Shown piece after piece: positions 48,413-62,563 of a DNA stretch of 64,000 nucleotides (position 1 is its first letter; each line of letters starts with the position of its first letter). The notes below the pieces were generated by a model. It saw only the letters and a program-made list of their open reading frames with translations, did no database searches and had not been told where the DNA came from. The DNA comes from Xiphydria camelus (lineage: Eukaryota > Arthropoda > Insecta > Hymenoptera > Xiphydriidae), in the NCBI GenBank assembly GCA_963678675.1, contig OY783192.1, positions 4,598,001-4,662,000 of the forward strand, read 5' to 3'. Position numbers and translations under genes: made by a program.

Positions 48413-49530
48413 GTTTACTGCACTGTATTCCAGTCATTATTGAATTTTGAAATGTCACTGCAATTCGAAGTAGTTTTCTCTTGTTTAATAGCGACTCGGG
48501 TCGAGTTTTTTGACTGGGAAGTCCTGGCAAAACCTAAAGTAGCCTAATGAGATCTCCCGGGTCGAGTTTTTTGACCTGAGAAGTCCTGGCAAAACCTAAA
48601 GTAGCCCATTAAGATCTGTTTAAAACTGAGTAGACCTGGTGAAGTCTAAGAAGACCTGTAAAGTCCTAACGCGTGCTGTGTCTCCTCACTCATCTATAGC
48701 TCTGTGGCGACCCGTCACGCTGTGGCGGCCTGACGCCAGGTGGCACCGACCCTCTCGGCCCTCGGCTCGCAGCTCCTGGCCCCCGACCCCCGGCTCTCGG
48801 TAGTAAAACGGCGGTGCAGTACTATATACCTAAGAGGACCACGGAGCGTCTAAGACAGGAGTTGGACTAGCCTTACTGACGAGTCCACAGACCGACTCCG
48901 GGTCCAAATGGCGAACTCACTTTTCGTTCGCCACAGACAATTTTTGAACGCGATTTTGTCTATATGTAAAAATAAACAATTATCGCATGGAAAATTTAGA
49001 GTAGGGGCAGCAAAATTTTATTGCTACAGGGACTTCCCAGGTCAAAAAACTCGACACGGGGATCTTCCGTCAGATTCAACCTTCGTAGTTACTGTTTTAA
49101 TGCAGGTATATATAAATGCTTCGAAAATTCTTCTATTCAAAAATCTAGAGTAATATATTATGTCGTGAGAGGAGAACACAAAATCCATTAAGATTTAAGT
49201 ATTTCATATAAAATACATATTATCTTGAAAATGTATTTTAGTCCTGTAGGATCTAATTTCATACTGCGTTTATTACTGCACTGTATTCCGTTCATTATTA
49301 AATTTCGAAATGTCATTTCGAGGTGATTTTTCCTTCTTTAATAGCGAATTGAACTCGGATTCACTCTTCGTAATTGCTGTTTTAATGTAGGCATATAAAT
49401 ACTTCGAAGATTCTTCTATTACAAAATCTAGAGTAATCATAAGAGAACACAATATTTATAAATATTTAAGTATTTCATGTAAAATATATATTACTTTATA
49501 AATAAATCCAGCTCTTTTAGGATTTAATTT
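48413..49530. repeat. Tandem duplication of an AT-rich segment, first copy split by an insertion
   Basis: gcactgtattccagtcattat to tttaatagcgact (48418-48496) and the part after 49061 (gattcaaccttcgtagttac onward) reappear in order at about 49278-49530. The unit is about 260 bp, with the second copy uninterrupted. Confidence 0.75.
48497..49060. mobile_element. 564-bp insertion with tandemly duplicated left end
   Basis: Left end cgggtcgagttttttgactg occurs as two direct 61-bp units (48497-48557, 48558-48618). The right end (ggacttcccaggtcaaaaaa then ctcgacacggg) is its inverse. Removal joins the host duplicate cleanly. Interior is GC-richer and has no recognised frame. Confidence 0.78.
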
Positions 49531-52500
49531 CAAAACTTTAGGGGAAGTGACCAGGGGATGAAGACTACGCGATTCGATAGATCGAAGGAAGTATCGTCAC
49601 TCGACTTTGAAAGAGGACACCGTGACGAAGAGGGAGGGGGTAATGGATCAAAGGGGATCGTATAACTAACGTATCATTATCACGAGACCACTCGCATTAA
49701 GTCCTGTACTTACATCGATCTATCCATTTTCGTAATTCGTGCGACCCGTAACTCGAGGAGTATGAAATTCGATATAACGACGATGAAAGAAAAAATATCG
49801 CGTCGTGATACGAACTATAATTATTGTTATTAAATCCCGGTACCTATACAGAGTGCGAAGCACGACAGAGTGAAATCTGATGTCGAGAATTAACCGCGAT
49901 AATCCTACCGATGAATAAAAAGAAGTAGCAAAACGCTTCGGTCGATGAAAAGGTCCGTTGCTTTTTAGTTACGCAGACTTCGAACTACTAATTAGCAGAA
50001 GTAGTCGAAAAGCCATTAATTCAATCGAACCGAGTCGTTTTTGCTCCAAATCAAACGAACCGGTTGTAGGTTTTGCGAAAGCAAAGTTAATCTTTCGAAT
50101 TTACATAAAGCGCAACCCGTAATTTAACGTAACATCGGGCGCGATTAAGTGAAATTCGTAAAGTACTTGAGCGCAATCACAGAAGGCGTTAGGGTTCGAG
50201 TATGTACTGCTTTTGCTGGTTTGGTGAGTTGAATATTTTTTAAATTTCAAATTTCTCGGTTACCTACCATAAAATATAATTACTGATAGATTACTAATAA
50301 ATGTAGGTATATATATAAAAATGAATGTGTATATTTGTATGTTCTTTATATTGTACAAATCCACAGTTTTTATCCGATTTAAATGAAATTTTGAACACAT
50401 ATGCTTTAAAACAAGGCGGAAAATACTATGTATCTACATTTGGTTTACAAAACCCATCCCCGCTACCCTTTTCAACCCCCTTGAGCAAAATTTATACGTG
50501 CAATTTTTTAGTTTTTTGCAAATATCTCAAAAACGGTGAGGAAATCGGCAAAAGTGAATTTAATGTATTGTAAGTGAAAGTAATATTTTGAAAGCCCATA
50601 AAATGTGTCGGATGGCGTTAGACTGGTTCCGATCGGAAAATTAGGAGCTGTGAGAAACTTGAACTTGAAGTTATCCGATTTTTATTTGATCACTCATATT
50701 TTCTTATCTGGTGTATGTAATTGTCATCTCATCGGATCAACTGCGAAAAAGAATGCATAAATCGATAAATTATACATGCCTAACAGCTTGACTCTAAAGT
50801 CCTCGTTCATTTTTGCTAATCCAAGCGTATGGCGGTAGATTAGTCAGGTGCCCAAGTTTCAGTTTTTCCGAAAGTTATATCGACTTCTTAAGTTTTCTGC
50901 ACCATAGTACGAACAATTTCTGTAAATTTTCATCCTACGAAACTTCTCCACTTTTCTTCGAGCGTCTCATGAATAAACGATAGATTTACGTCACTATAAT
51001 ACTGCCGTGATACGTTACTGCAAAAAACTCAAAATTTATGACGATTATATTTGTAGCGCATCGATGGATTAGTTTCTTTTATACTTACTTTTAAACGAGA
51101 AAATATTACCTACGGATATATTTAACTTATGGGTCATTCCTACCAAAAGGTACATTTTAGTGTAACAAGCTGGCACTTCTGGTATTTTTCATTTCAAGAA
51201 GATTTTCCCGCTCCAAATATCAACTTTACAATACGATTATTTTAATTGCAAAATTACTTTAAGTATATATACTTGCTTATTTTTTTAACAGTTTTGTTTC
51301 ATAGCACATATAGGTATACGACCTTCTCGCTGTCGATCGGAAAAGACCGTAATTTTTCCCGTCCCCTTCGAAAGTATACAATTGCGAGTACCTACTTCAA
51401 GAGATCAGACGTGAGACGAAGGAGAAAAATTCGCAGTCGAATCAGACAAATGGGAATTTAATGGGACGTCTGGTGATACCTTGTTTTATGGAATCAGCAG
51501 TTTAAATGAAAAGTTCGACTATGTTATATGGGATTTTTTATGCGCTACATATGTATATTCATTTCAATCTCAATGCATATCTCTAGACTAATCTTATTAC
51601 TACACATCTAATGGAATGGTTGTGCATTTCACATTGATATAGAAAAAGTATCTCAAGGGAGTTAAATAAGCATTTACTTCAAATTAATTTCGAGTGCAAA
51701 CCCTTTCGCAAGTAGAACTTTCAAGGGGTATTAAGTAGTTTCACCGTGTTTTCGAAGAACTCCGTAAAAGAACGATATCGAGATCGAGGTATACCTATTA
51801 TTTGAAGATTCGCGTAGTACGTAGGGTACAGGCACAGGGAGATCAGACGAGGTAGGTATGCGATAGACTGGAATTCATTCCACGAAGGTGAAGTATACCT
51901 ACCCTCTTCCCCTTTATTAAGCAAATGCTTCTCCCGTTTCTCCGGCTCATACTTGCTTATAAACTTACCCTGACTTCCTGCTATGCATAAAATGCAAAAA
52001 AATTTGAGCGATGTTTACTGTTCTTCATTACTTCGAATCACCGCTATGCATGTGTTCAAAATTTTCCACATTTTCTAACGCATTCTTCTCGTTCAACGAA
52101 CGTACCCCGCGAAATAACGAAATTCCAACGTCCGATGCATCGCATTGACCTCGTTTGTGTGTACGGTAGCTGAACAAATATTTTCTATGTCGTGTAAAAT
52201 TGGGGCGACGAAATAGTTTCTGTATTTTTTGATAATATTTATCGTCATCCGATAATATCGTTCCGCGTTGGTTCTCCACTCGTGTTCGATATACGCATAC
52301 GATAAATACGTGTGGCACATATATTTCCATATGTATGTGCACGCGGTCGATCGATCCCTCGGTAAATATTGCGAATTTATTTGTGAAAATATACGCGTAT
52401 GTTATATTTACCATGATATGGTGCACAAAAATTACTGTGTGTTAGACGTTCCCAGGCGAAGGATCGAACCCCTGATTCGGATCGCTTTACACGTTATCGT

Positions 52501-53165
52501 TATTCGTACTCCGATACTTTTCGAAGAATTCTTTCGTTGCACAGATTCTCGTGTATCGACAATGCACCTGCCCTGCGAGAACATCCAAATCGATACTCGC
52601 GGAACAAGTCGTATCAGTAACGCATTACCAACTCGTGGTACTGTAAAACTCGATAATTCGTACCTTCGCTAGCGGGTCTCAATTAAAAGTTCGAACCGAC
52701 GTCTTTAATCTCCCCCGCGGCAGACTCTCCTCGCTCTCGTCGCAATCCTTCCAAATAAGCAGTTAATGGGGGATAACGGTGAAGGGGAGAAGTGTTTTCC
52801 GAGGAATCGTGCTGACTCGCGAATTTCGGCTTACCCGCGCGAAAAATACCGCGCCAGACTGCCGCGGTTCAAGGATTTGTACGATCTCGAAAGGGCAGAG
52901 GAGAATGGCGGTAAAAACACTTTCGGGGAGAAAGGAAGAATGACGCGATCGTTCCTTGAAAGGGGGGGCCGCGGGGAAGAGCTCCGGGCGAGGGAAAGGA
53001 AAGCGCGTATCTTTAACTGGAGGTATGGTTATTCTTATTCGATCCCTGGGAATGGCCACCTTAATCCGGGGATACTTGGACACCTCGGGGTAGCTTTGAT
53101 CAACAGCTTATTCCAGCTGCCGTATCGTGCTATATATAGTCCCATGTACGGAGTATATCATACCA

Positions 53166-53447
53166 TACACGGAGAAAAAGAATTAGTAAATTTTACAGTA
53201 AATCCCAGTAACAGGGCTTCTCGGGAGGTGAAACAGCGTACTTTTTACAGTTCGTAACAGTATAAACATCAGTTTATACAGTAAAATTTGTTATGCACCC
53301 GACACATATTAATGAGAGATTGGTAAATTTTACCGCATAAACTAATGTTTATACTGTTACGAACTGTAAAAAGTACGTTGTTTCACCTCCCGAGGAGTCC
53401 TGTTACTGGGATTTACTAAAAAATTACTAATCCTTTTTCTCCGTGTA
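53166..53447. mobile_element. Family B MITE, 282-bp near-palindromic copy
   Basis: Starts tacacggagaaaaagaatta and ends taatcctttttctccgtgta. The two halves mirror through gtttataca / taaactaatgtttatac. The best preserved B copy here. Confidence 0.9.
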
Positions 53448-53832
53448 TATGAGGCTAAACTTACTCATCAGAAAAGAAACTTCAATCACTATTACCTTAT
53501 TACCTATGAGCTTTTGTCACATACTTGTATAATACTTTTTTGGAGATTACGTTTCAATCTACAATAAAGTCTTATATCGATATAGGCTAAAAGTTAGTAA
53601 GTTTAGTCTCACGTGGTATGAGGTTAATTTTACTTTCCAGGAAAAATACTTGAATTATTATATTATCCCATTATCCTTTTCGCTCATGTTTGTATCATAT
53701 TGCTTCGAAGATTACATTTTTATCTACAAAAAAGTCTTACATCGATATAGGCTAAAATTTCATAAGAAATGAGATATTATAATAGTGATTGGAGTTTCTC
53801 TCTTGGTGAGTAAGTTTAGCCTTATATGGTAT
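53448..53832. mobile_element. Two family D copies head to tail next to family B
   Basis: First copy 53448-53612 (tatgaggctaaacttactca, truncated right arm ending gtttagtctcac), second copy about 53616-53832 (tatgaggttaattttacttt to gtaagtttagccttata). Abuts family B at 53447 without spacer. Confidence 0.78.
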
Positions 53833-56800
53833 AACTTGGATATGCAATTTCTTATAAGAATTTGTCTCAAATGATCGTTACATTATTGAAAGCTTTTAAT
53901 TTTATAAAATGCATTCAGAAAACATATTTCGGAAAGGGGGAGTCGCGTCTCTTCGACCACTTTAGTTAACTCCTGGCAATCGCTATCCATCGTGGTACCC
54001 AGGGGCCAACCAAATTGATCGGGGGTACCCAATCCTACTTAATCCTGAATTACGAGATAAGCATAAGTACACGGTATTATCATTCACTATAGCGGATCCG
54101 CCTACACGACTTATTACGTAACTGCGCGTAGGTTGTATTATATATCCGCTAGAGTGATGCAATTGGGAAGTAAATGGCTGTTCATCGACCCCATCATGTG
54201 CGGGGTAATAACCGGAAAGCCATCGACGTTCACGAGAGCTTCAAGCTGGTTTCCTGATCCACGTACCTATGGCGGGGGCCAACATTATTAACGGCTCGGT
54301 TTAGTTGGCCGGAGTTGCCTTTACGCGGGTAACTCGCCGACTGGAAAGCCGAACCTAAGCCTACGTAGAACTCGTCTAATCCGTAACTGATATATAACGA
54401 GGAGAGCTTGAGGAAGAGATAACCACCAAATAGCAACCACCGACCGTTGAGACATCGCAGAGATTTTCCAAGAAACTTCGGCTACACATTTCCGTACGTA
54501 TAGGTACGAGTAGGTACTATATCACGTGTGACTAAAGGAAGATATATGAAGTTATCATTTGGAACGTACTATAGTTCCGTCGTTTGGATTTTTCATAGAA
54601 ATAATGATAATTTCGGTGCACATCGACTCAAAGGCTGGTTCCTGGGACTACATAAGGGGATTGCGAACTTTCTCGACCACCCTTCGTTGGTTTTTATCTG
54701 CATGATATATTCCCGTGATACCAGGTAGGTATATTTTTGCCAAGCGAGACTTTTGGGGGAGACTTTCCACTATCGCGGACTCCTATAACTTTACGGTAGG
54801 CTTGAAGAAAAACTGGTTGAATAATCTTTATTCTCCGACCGTCTAAGCTGAAGATAAATTTACGCTTTGGTAAATATCAATGTTTCGAATGGAGTAATGC
54901 AGTTTGTTTTCGGTTTAACAAATTTCTCGATACTGGTTAGTTGAAATCTGATGAGCAAACCTCAATTGTTAAACCTGCGACAGTGAATGCGATGTTACTA
55001 AAATATAAAATAGTTTCAACTATAAAGTATAGATATACGCACTATATATCGAAGCGAATAGAACTCGAACCAATAACCGGTTCTATTATAAAAGGGATTC
55101 AAATATCTACGGCGATACTTCAAAGTTTCAACTTATCCTTTTACGGGGATACTTTCTCGGTTGCAGAGAATCTCGGAAGAAAATAGGATCCTAAATTGAA
55201 TATCCGAAATGTTCCACCGTGTGTTTCAAAATATCGAGAAAATGGATAAACGAAAGGCTCACCCTCGCGGAAAATGGGGGAAAAAAGTTCGATACGCGCT
55301 TTGCAATATTAAATACCTCGTGACACGGTCATTTACATTACAGTACCCAGCCTGTCGGCACTTCCGATATTTCGACAAAGCAAACGTCGCGGAGATCTTC
55401 GAAACGTCGCGGGCAATAATTTATATGAAATATATAAAGTCGTCGCGGGCTCTCGCGTGGGCGGCACGGGCCACTCCACGACCTTTTACTTTATAATTAA
55501 TGACAGTGACATTACTGAGCCAGTCAGCACTTTCTGTCCGGTGATAACTTCACCCGCATGATTGATAGAGTCAGGGGTGATACTGTCGAGAAGTCCTACC
55601 CTCATTACAGGAGCAATTATTTTATTCTTCTTCTCCATCGTTCCTCGGCTCGCGTGAATATATCTATGCATTCGAAAGCGACTCGTGCCTATTAATGAAA
55701 TCTGAAATTTTTCTCACGCACATCATTGTTCCTTCCAACGGCCAGTTTTGACAAAAAGCAAACAGTGCGTATCAGTATCCCTCGAAAGTGGGCATTACGC
55801 GCAAATAAGGGGGCTAATCTGATTTCACGGTCGTTCCGAGAAATGACCTAAGGGTTGATCGCGGGGGAGAAACTCTGCACCCAAATCGTGCTATACGTAA
55901 AAGACCTCTGACCTCCGACTGCTCCACGCGAGAGGGCGCTTATTTCGACTCCAGACTTTAATAAATAACGCTGTCACGATGAGACGTCGAGCAATGCGAT
56001 GGAAGGGAAAACTTCTTATCGAGTAAACGGTATAAGTTTAGGAATGTCTCCATCGACCACATTCGCACGATGGTCTCCGCAGTCTACCTCACGGAGAAAC
56101 TTTAATAATAAATGCGATTAGTCAACCGCAGATGCAGCGAGAGCTTTTCGCAGGGTCGAGCAAACTTTATGAAGCGCCCACACTCGTTGGATTCCAACCA
56201 GTAGAGTTTGCTGTAAATAAAAATTCCACGTACACCCCATACGTCCCGCTTCACCTTTTGCGACTTATCGAGGCGCAATTGCCAGCAAGTTCTATTATTA
56301 CTAACGACCTCGCGTCCTTGTTGCCGGCGGAACCTCGTTTCATTGTTTCAGCATGGAGTACATTTCCTTCTCGAGCAACGCGGCCATTGCGGAGGCTTAC
56401 CTACATTCCCTTCGCCGGAACGTTCTAATCTGTTGCATTTACTTCGCGCGAGCACGAGGCTTTGCGCGGGTTTCATGGTATTTTACAGAGGATCACGCAC
56501 CTTCTCGCTGCGTTGTTCCGACTGCAGTCCATTTTTTGCTATGCGACGTTCAACACGCTACTTCAGTGGTCGTACGTAACGTGTTTCTGAAAAACGCACG
56601 GCACCGAGAACTTTTAATGCAGCATACGGTCCTCGGGGGGGAATTCTGCTCGAACGGCAGCCTCGAGTGGATGTCTAAGTTCCTTCGTCTCGTTCTGCGA
56701 AATACTCGGAATGTTCGCGGTCGTCTGACCTTGCTTCGTAAATTGTTCATATTCTAATTGACTCGCAGTTAGAGCGAGAAATTGTTTCGAAGTTTGCGGA

Positions 56801-56945
56801 AGCTGTACGCGCGGTACCAACGTTTCTCACTGTAGATACATGCATATTCGAAATTGATGGTGCAAAATGAGAGTTGGAAGTAGTCGACAAGACGTGGCCC
56901 TGGAGTCGACATAAATAAGTTACAGGGAAAAAGTTTCCGCGCGAC

Positions 56946-57060
56946 ATAAAGCGGTGGGTAATAATGGCAGGAAACTTCTTCTTAATTGACGCCCGAGTTT
57001 AAGATGCAAATTTATCATTGTGCTCCTTGGAGAAATAAAGCAGATACCCACCGCTTTATA
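56946..57060. repeat. Short inverted repeat (ataaagcggtgggta)
   Basis: ataaagcggtgggta and tacccaccgctttat are exact inverses about 80 bases apart. May be termini of a very small MITE. Confidence 0.55.
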
Positions 57061-57835
57061 CACGGCAATGTTGAATCAAGAGGAAGCTACAGTATCTCTG
57101 GAGCAGAATAACGAACTTTTTTTTAACGTCGGACGACTTTTTCTCATTATTCTGACAATTATACTGTGAACGTATCTCTGCTTAAATCCGATTAAAAACC
57201 TATTTACTTCTTCAATCGGTTTAAATCATATCTTTGCTTTGATATTTCCTACTTGAATTTATTTCATGTTCGAGAGATACTTATCGTATATGGATAAAAA
57301 CAAACGCAAACACCTACACCTGAACAGGTCAAATCCAGTGAGAATGAATTTCGAGGAAAGATAAAAATCTAAACAATGTCGTTTTGATAGAGAATAACAA
57401 TTAACGTGAAATTGAATATCAAATACCATGAAATGTTTTACAAATTATTTTTTATTCAACCAGTTTTGTTGTTCGGATTAATTTTAAAAACTTTATCGGA
57501 AAATAGTGTTTGAGCCGGAAAATTCAACCAGAAAATTCAAGGAAAAAAATCAGATATGTTCCGATTTCTTTCCTCTGTCATATCGGTTTCAATCGGATCC
57601 TTTAAGCAGGGATGTTAACTCCATCTCCAAATCCTTGATTGATAATTTCGTAAATCATTCTTGTAGGTACTGAAAAAATTCAAGGCCATAGAGACAAATA
57701 AAACAATTATATAATAGTATATATCCTTTTGGGCGTATAAATGTTTTGTTCCATTCGAAACTATTGAATCGTGAACGACATCCACTGCAATACTCGTAAT
57801 GTCGAGATATCGTATAATACCCATCATATATATTA

Positions 57836-59110
57836 GGGTAAAGCGAGGAGAGATGGCACACGTTTTACAAAATTTAAAATATCTTCTTATTAACGAAAAA
57901 TTAAAAAATACCAAATAATACAGAAAACAAACAATAACTTTAGCGTACTTTTGGTATAGTTGAAAAACACAAAACACTGATCCTAATGACACGAAAAAGA
58001 AAAAAGTAAAATACTAAATTGGTCCGTCTGACCTACTTGTTAGTGTAGGAGAGTTGGACCAATTAGGGGCAGGATAGATGGACTATTAACTTTGAACGCT
58101 TTTTCTTGATTGCTTTAATGCCGCACGTTTGACAAATGTTTTCATAAGATGTGCAGCCGTCGTGCAGCCATTTCAAACACAAAACGCACTGAACCCCTTC
58201 CTGCATCTTGTGCCATATAATATGGCACATACACTGATACCTACTTGATGTGTGTTACCTTCTGTTATAAATTATTGTAAATATTCTCGACTGCAATATA
58301 TATAAAAAAGTTATATGTATTAGTAGCCAATTATACGTACTTTATTGTTCCTGTGTATGGTGTACCATATATGGCATAAATATTTTTTTTTAAATACCTA
58401 AATGTTTATTTGTTTCATAAATATTTTTTAAATTATTTTTTTGATGAATAATAGGGGTAAAGCCTTCATATATATTTTTTTCATGGAATTTACAAAAATC
58501 ATGCAGAAAGGAGTTAAGCTAGTCATCCTTTTTCTTGGTTTGCCGATAATCTTCGTTGCACCCAAAACGCATTCATTTTCCATATCGCTAAAATGTTAAA
58601 ATGTTATTGCCAGATATAAATCATCCACAGACCATGGAGGTGTGTTCAGTTTTTGCCTGTACTTGTTGGGCATTTTTCTGAAATCATACCTAAACCCTTA
58701 GTCCATCTCTCCTCGCAAATGCTGGCCCATCTCTCCTAAAAGCGTAGGAGAGATGGACCGGGCAATATTTACTAAACGAAACTATACATATACACGCCTG
58801 TTTTGAGGTTAGATGTCCACCAGAAAATCCGTCTTACCAGTACTTTACACTACGTTAGGCTAAAATTTACCTTAAAGTGATTTAATTGACGAACAAAATA
58901 ACCTGAGAAAGATTTTTAGCGTAGTCAAAAAACAATGATCGCTTGTAACTAACAAAAACAATGACAAACAACAGCGCACAAATGGATTTAAAAGCACGAC
59001 TGTTAACTGCGGCTATGTCAAGGTGACTGGATCGGGCCTCGTTGCCACGATGCAAAAGATATCGCTGGTGGTCCGTCTCTCCTACTATGCCATCTCTCCT
59101 CGCTTTACCC
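57836..59110. mobile_element. 1275-bp TA-flanked element (GGGTAAAGCGAGGAGAGATGG termini)
   Basis: Left gggtaaagcgaggagagatg and right catctctcctcgctttaccc are inverted and flanked by TA. Related to 15979-16875. The inner part repeats the gagagatgg theme (for example ctcctaaaagcgtaggagag). No intact transposase frame is visible. Confidence 0.88.
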
Positions 59111-60493
59111 TATATCTAAGAAACGGCATTCTATCCGCTCCCATAGAGCTTTTCATTGGAGGGAATAGCTTTCTAGAAAACTCGCATAATACTTGCCGCA
59201 AGCCGAAGGAATCGTAGAAACTCGCTGGAAATGAGAAATACGGCCAGCTCAGTATTCGGTGGAGTCAGCAAAGCGGCGCGAAAGTAGAAGCGGTAAACCT
59301 TCATACCTCGCGGGTGATAAACGGCTGACCGCGTCATTAAAGACTCGAAGTAGTGAACTGTGAATACCGCAGGTGCTTTTATGACATCCTTCCTCTTGAC
59401 TCGATGCGAGGTGAACGAAGGTACGCCTCTGGCATAAAATTGAATAGTAAAGTAATGTAAAACGCGACCTTTCGCACGAAGGGACGTGGAAAAAATGACG
59501 GAAAAAATATGGCGCGTGAAAACTTGTTCGATACATCGTGACACTGCAGTATGACATCGTGAAAGTTTAATATGCAGTAAGCGTAAAATAGGGAATATTA
59601 CCATAGGCGTACTAGTTAATACGATATTAGTCTTATCCATTATTCTACTTTTTCACCTTTTCACGTACCGAGTGATTCTGAGGATGCGGTTCATAGGACG
59701 TTAGGCTACGTAGCGCTTTGTAGACTGTGGGTTATACGCTATTGACCTAAGTACGCTGTACGATTGGCTGCGATGGAGTGCAGCGCCCGGCAAACGTTTC
59801 GAAAGAAGATCCTTAGTACCCGAATCAGGCGATCAGACACTAGCAACCCCTTCTCAAGAAATGGTTGGAGGGCGCTGCTCGCGTGTCGTCACAATCAATC
59901 ATCGCCTACAGTCTCGAAAGCGATAGCATAGCGTTCTATGACCTGCATACTGAGAATCACATTGTATATTTAAATTAGCAATTAATGGTTTCATATTACA
60001 CCTATAATAACCATAATCTAATAAAATTACAGAATCATCTTCCATAGAATGAAAGAAGTTAATGGACCCTCAACGAAGAAACTGTCGTGCATCCCCTCGC
60101 TCTTCTTCAGATTTGTTTACATATTATATAAGTCGCTGATATCTTTTAACGATGTCTCCAATACATGTTCACGCATCTTCAGCGGGTATAAAGCCCGTAA
60201 AAGCTCACTTTTTAATGAGATTGAAGAGAAACTAGCTGCTGACGGTAGCCCGTAGGAATTCGACGTATCACTCACGTAATTCTTGTGTCACGATTTATGG
60301 GAATACATTCTCGAAGAATCCATCGAAACATTCCTCGATATTGATGCAGTAGTATCAATTATATCCACTGATTTAAATTATTTTACATTGCAATAATTCT
60401 TAACGGCTGTTTTTTCCGCGTAGAAGCATATCTTAGTATTTCAGAGAATATCGCATGGTCATTGCGTTAATTTTTAAATGTAGAATCACAGGA

Positions 60494-60494
<1 letters not shown>

Positions 60495-60522
<28 letters not shown>
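60495..60522. repeat. (TG)n microsatellite
   Basis: Fourteen TG units in the right-hand intron; on the minus strand it reads (CA)n. Confidence 0.97.
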
Positions 60523-60526
<4 letters not shown>

Positions 60527-62396
60527 GTGTATAAATTTATTCTTTACTTTACGCGCATATATGCGTTCATCCGATATCTGAAGGTTAATATACGAATGTT
60601 TTTTTAGAGGAATCTTGGAAGCCGTCTTTGTAGATATACGATAGGCCCGGAAGAGAGTCAATTTACTGGTCTGCCCTTCTGTAGAAAGATACAGCGACTC
60701 GAGTGTCCTGCGCGAAAGATGAAACTTCCGATCCTCGGGAGAGCAATAACGGAAAATAAAGGAGACTAGCTGGCAGACTTTTAAGGGAAGAAGAGGGTGA
60801 CAAGTACCAGAGTAAACAAAGAGATGGAGAGGACTAGCTCATTTAAAGAGAAATTAACAAACAATCTCTGCTTCGTGCCTGTTACAGCCTCTCTGTATGA
60901 ATCCCCGGTGTCGCGTTCGATCCACTTTTTGAGTTTAATCAGTTCAACAAATATTTCCATACACTCGTAACAAAATGTGTTTTAAACGTAGTATAAAATC
61001 AATGCGAACGTATTGTGGATATACGGCTTTCAAATATTGTATATCCAGAACGGATAAAACAAGAATTAAATCAGATTGTCACGTTGGTCGATCAGAAATA
61101 ACAAGAGCACATTATATTTCTCCTAAAAGTTGTATGTAAAGTATCAAAATATTTTTAATTAAAAATTCAGTTTACCGACACGGTTCCATTATTTGCTCCT
61201 TCAGCCACGCAGAGAGAACAGAGAGTTCGTGAAATATTTTTCCATTTAAATATGGTAATCTTAGATGAGAAAGAATAGAAAATTACTCATAAACAATAAT
61301 AACGTTCGCTCGTTACGCAGAGTCCGATCGGAATGCATTAAACATTATTTGCTAAACTGTCAGGTTAAAAGCCGCGCATCGCGAGTAACGTTGAACTTTT
61401 AAATTAAAAGGCTCGACGCCTTTGTGAACTCTTCAAATTAATTAATACCGATATAAACGTCTCTCTCTTCCGTCCTTATTGATCTTTAGGGCGTGGGAAA
61501 ATAAATATGTTGATAGTCGTTTTTACCGTGGAAAAGAATATTCAAGATTCTGTACATACACTTACAAATAAAATTGGTTTGATTGGTTGGAATATTTTAC
61601 TCTGCCCACTGAACATTTTAATTAAATCATAAAACAATTTTACGTTCGCAAAAGAACTTCAAATACGAACGAGCTGGAGCCTTTTATATCACATCATTCA
61701 CATTCTACTTATGAGACTCCATCAAGAGAAATGATAATAAAACTATAAACCGCGCATGCGAACGTCCTGGGAATAGGATTGGATCCGCTCCAACGAGAGA
61801 TTGTACGATTATGAAGCACTTTGAGATACGATGAAAGTGAATAGGTACGGCGTTAGTGGTAGATAGCGCTGGCACTAGCACAATAGTGCGCGGCGCTTCG
61901 AATATAGAAAGAGCTTCTTTCACAGATTCCAGACATTTCGTGACTGGAAACTCGATACCTGAGTGGATCTACGTAATCTTTTCGACGACGGTGCAGCAAG
62001 CGATACTCCACACCGAGTGAGCGCATGTCCAACCGATAAAAATGAAATTACGGAAACAGAACGTAAGAGACTGTAAGCTGGTTAACTTCGCTCTACGTAA
62101 AGAATAACTTAACTAAAGTTCTTTTTACTTCCAAGGAGAAGGACGCTGCTTAATCTTCTGCCAGTTTAAGGACGGAATACATGCATGATGAAAAGGGGAA
62201 CTTTGAAATTTACTACATTTTGCTGGAATTCTCGTAAAAAGAATCAATAGTTTAGCATATCTAGTTACTATTTTATTAATGCAATGATAGATTGTGTGTG
62301 TGGTATCTAAAAATACATACCATTTCTTTTGCACGTATGCTATATAAATCACAGTACCTTTTAGGAAAACTAAAACTAGAAAAAAACGATATCATA

Positions 62397-62563
62397 TCGA
62401 GGGAGCTATAACAGAGGGGCGTAACTACGAAGAAGTAAATTTTACAGGAGGGACGAGAAACGATTTAAAAATCAGGTTTTTTTATTTAAAACAAATGTTT
62501 ACCCATATGGAGCACATTTTCTATATATGTCGTAGTTACACCCCCCTGTTATAGCACCCTCGA
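62397..62563. mobile_element. 167-bp TA-flanked MITE (tcgagggagctataacag)
   Basis: Left tcgagggagctataacagag and right complement (ctgttatagcaccctcga) extend to about 35 bp including gtaactacga. TA on both sides. Confidence 0.83.

Noticed and set aside
50200..50600. AT-rich stretch with a possible coding or element feel (82-codon frame)
   Set aside because: No termini, no repeat partner in the window and no recognisable protein.
52450..52480. ggttcgatcc-type tRNA B-box sequence on the minus strand
   Set aside because: No matching A box, T-stem or acceptor pairing could be drawn; at most a decayed tRNA-derived fragment.
52268..52672. 134-codon plus-strand frame
   Set aside because: No recognised family and no gene context; likely a chance ORF in intron.
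56614..56820. 68-codon minus-strand frame of balanced composition
   Set aside because: Does not match any missing neurobeachin segment, and splice signals with compatible phase were not evident.
57615..57992. 125-codon hydrophobic minus-strand frame
   Set aside because: Overlaps the terminus of the TA-flanked element at 57836 and has AT-driven Phe/Tyr/Ile composition.
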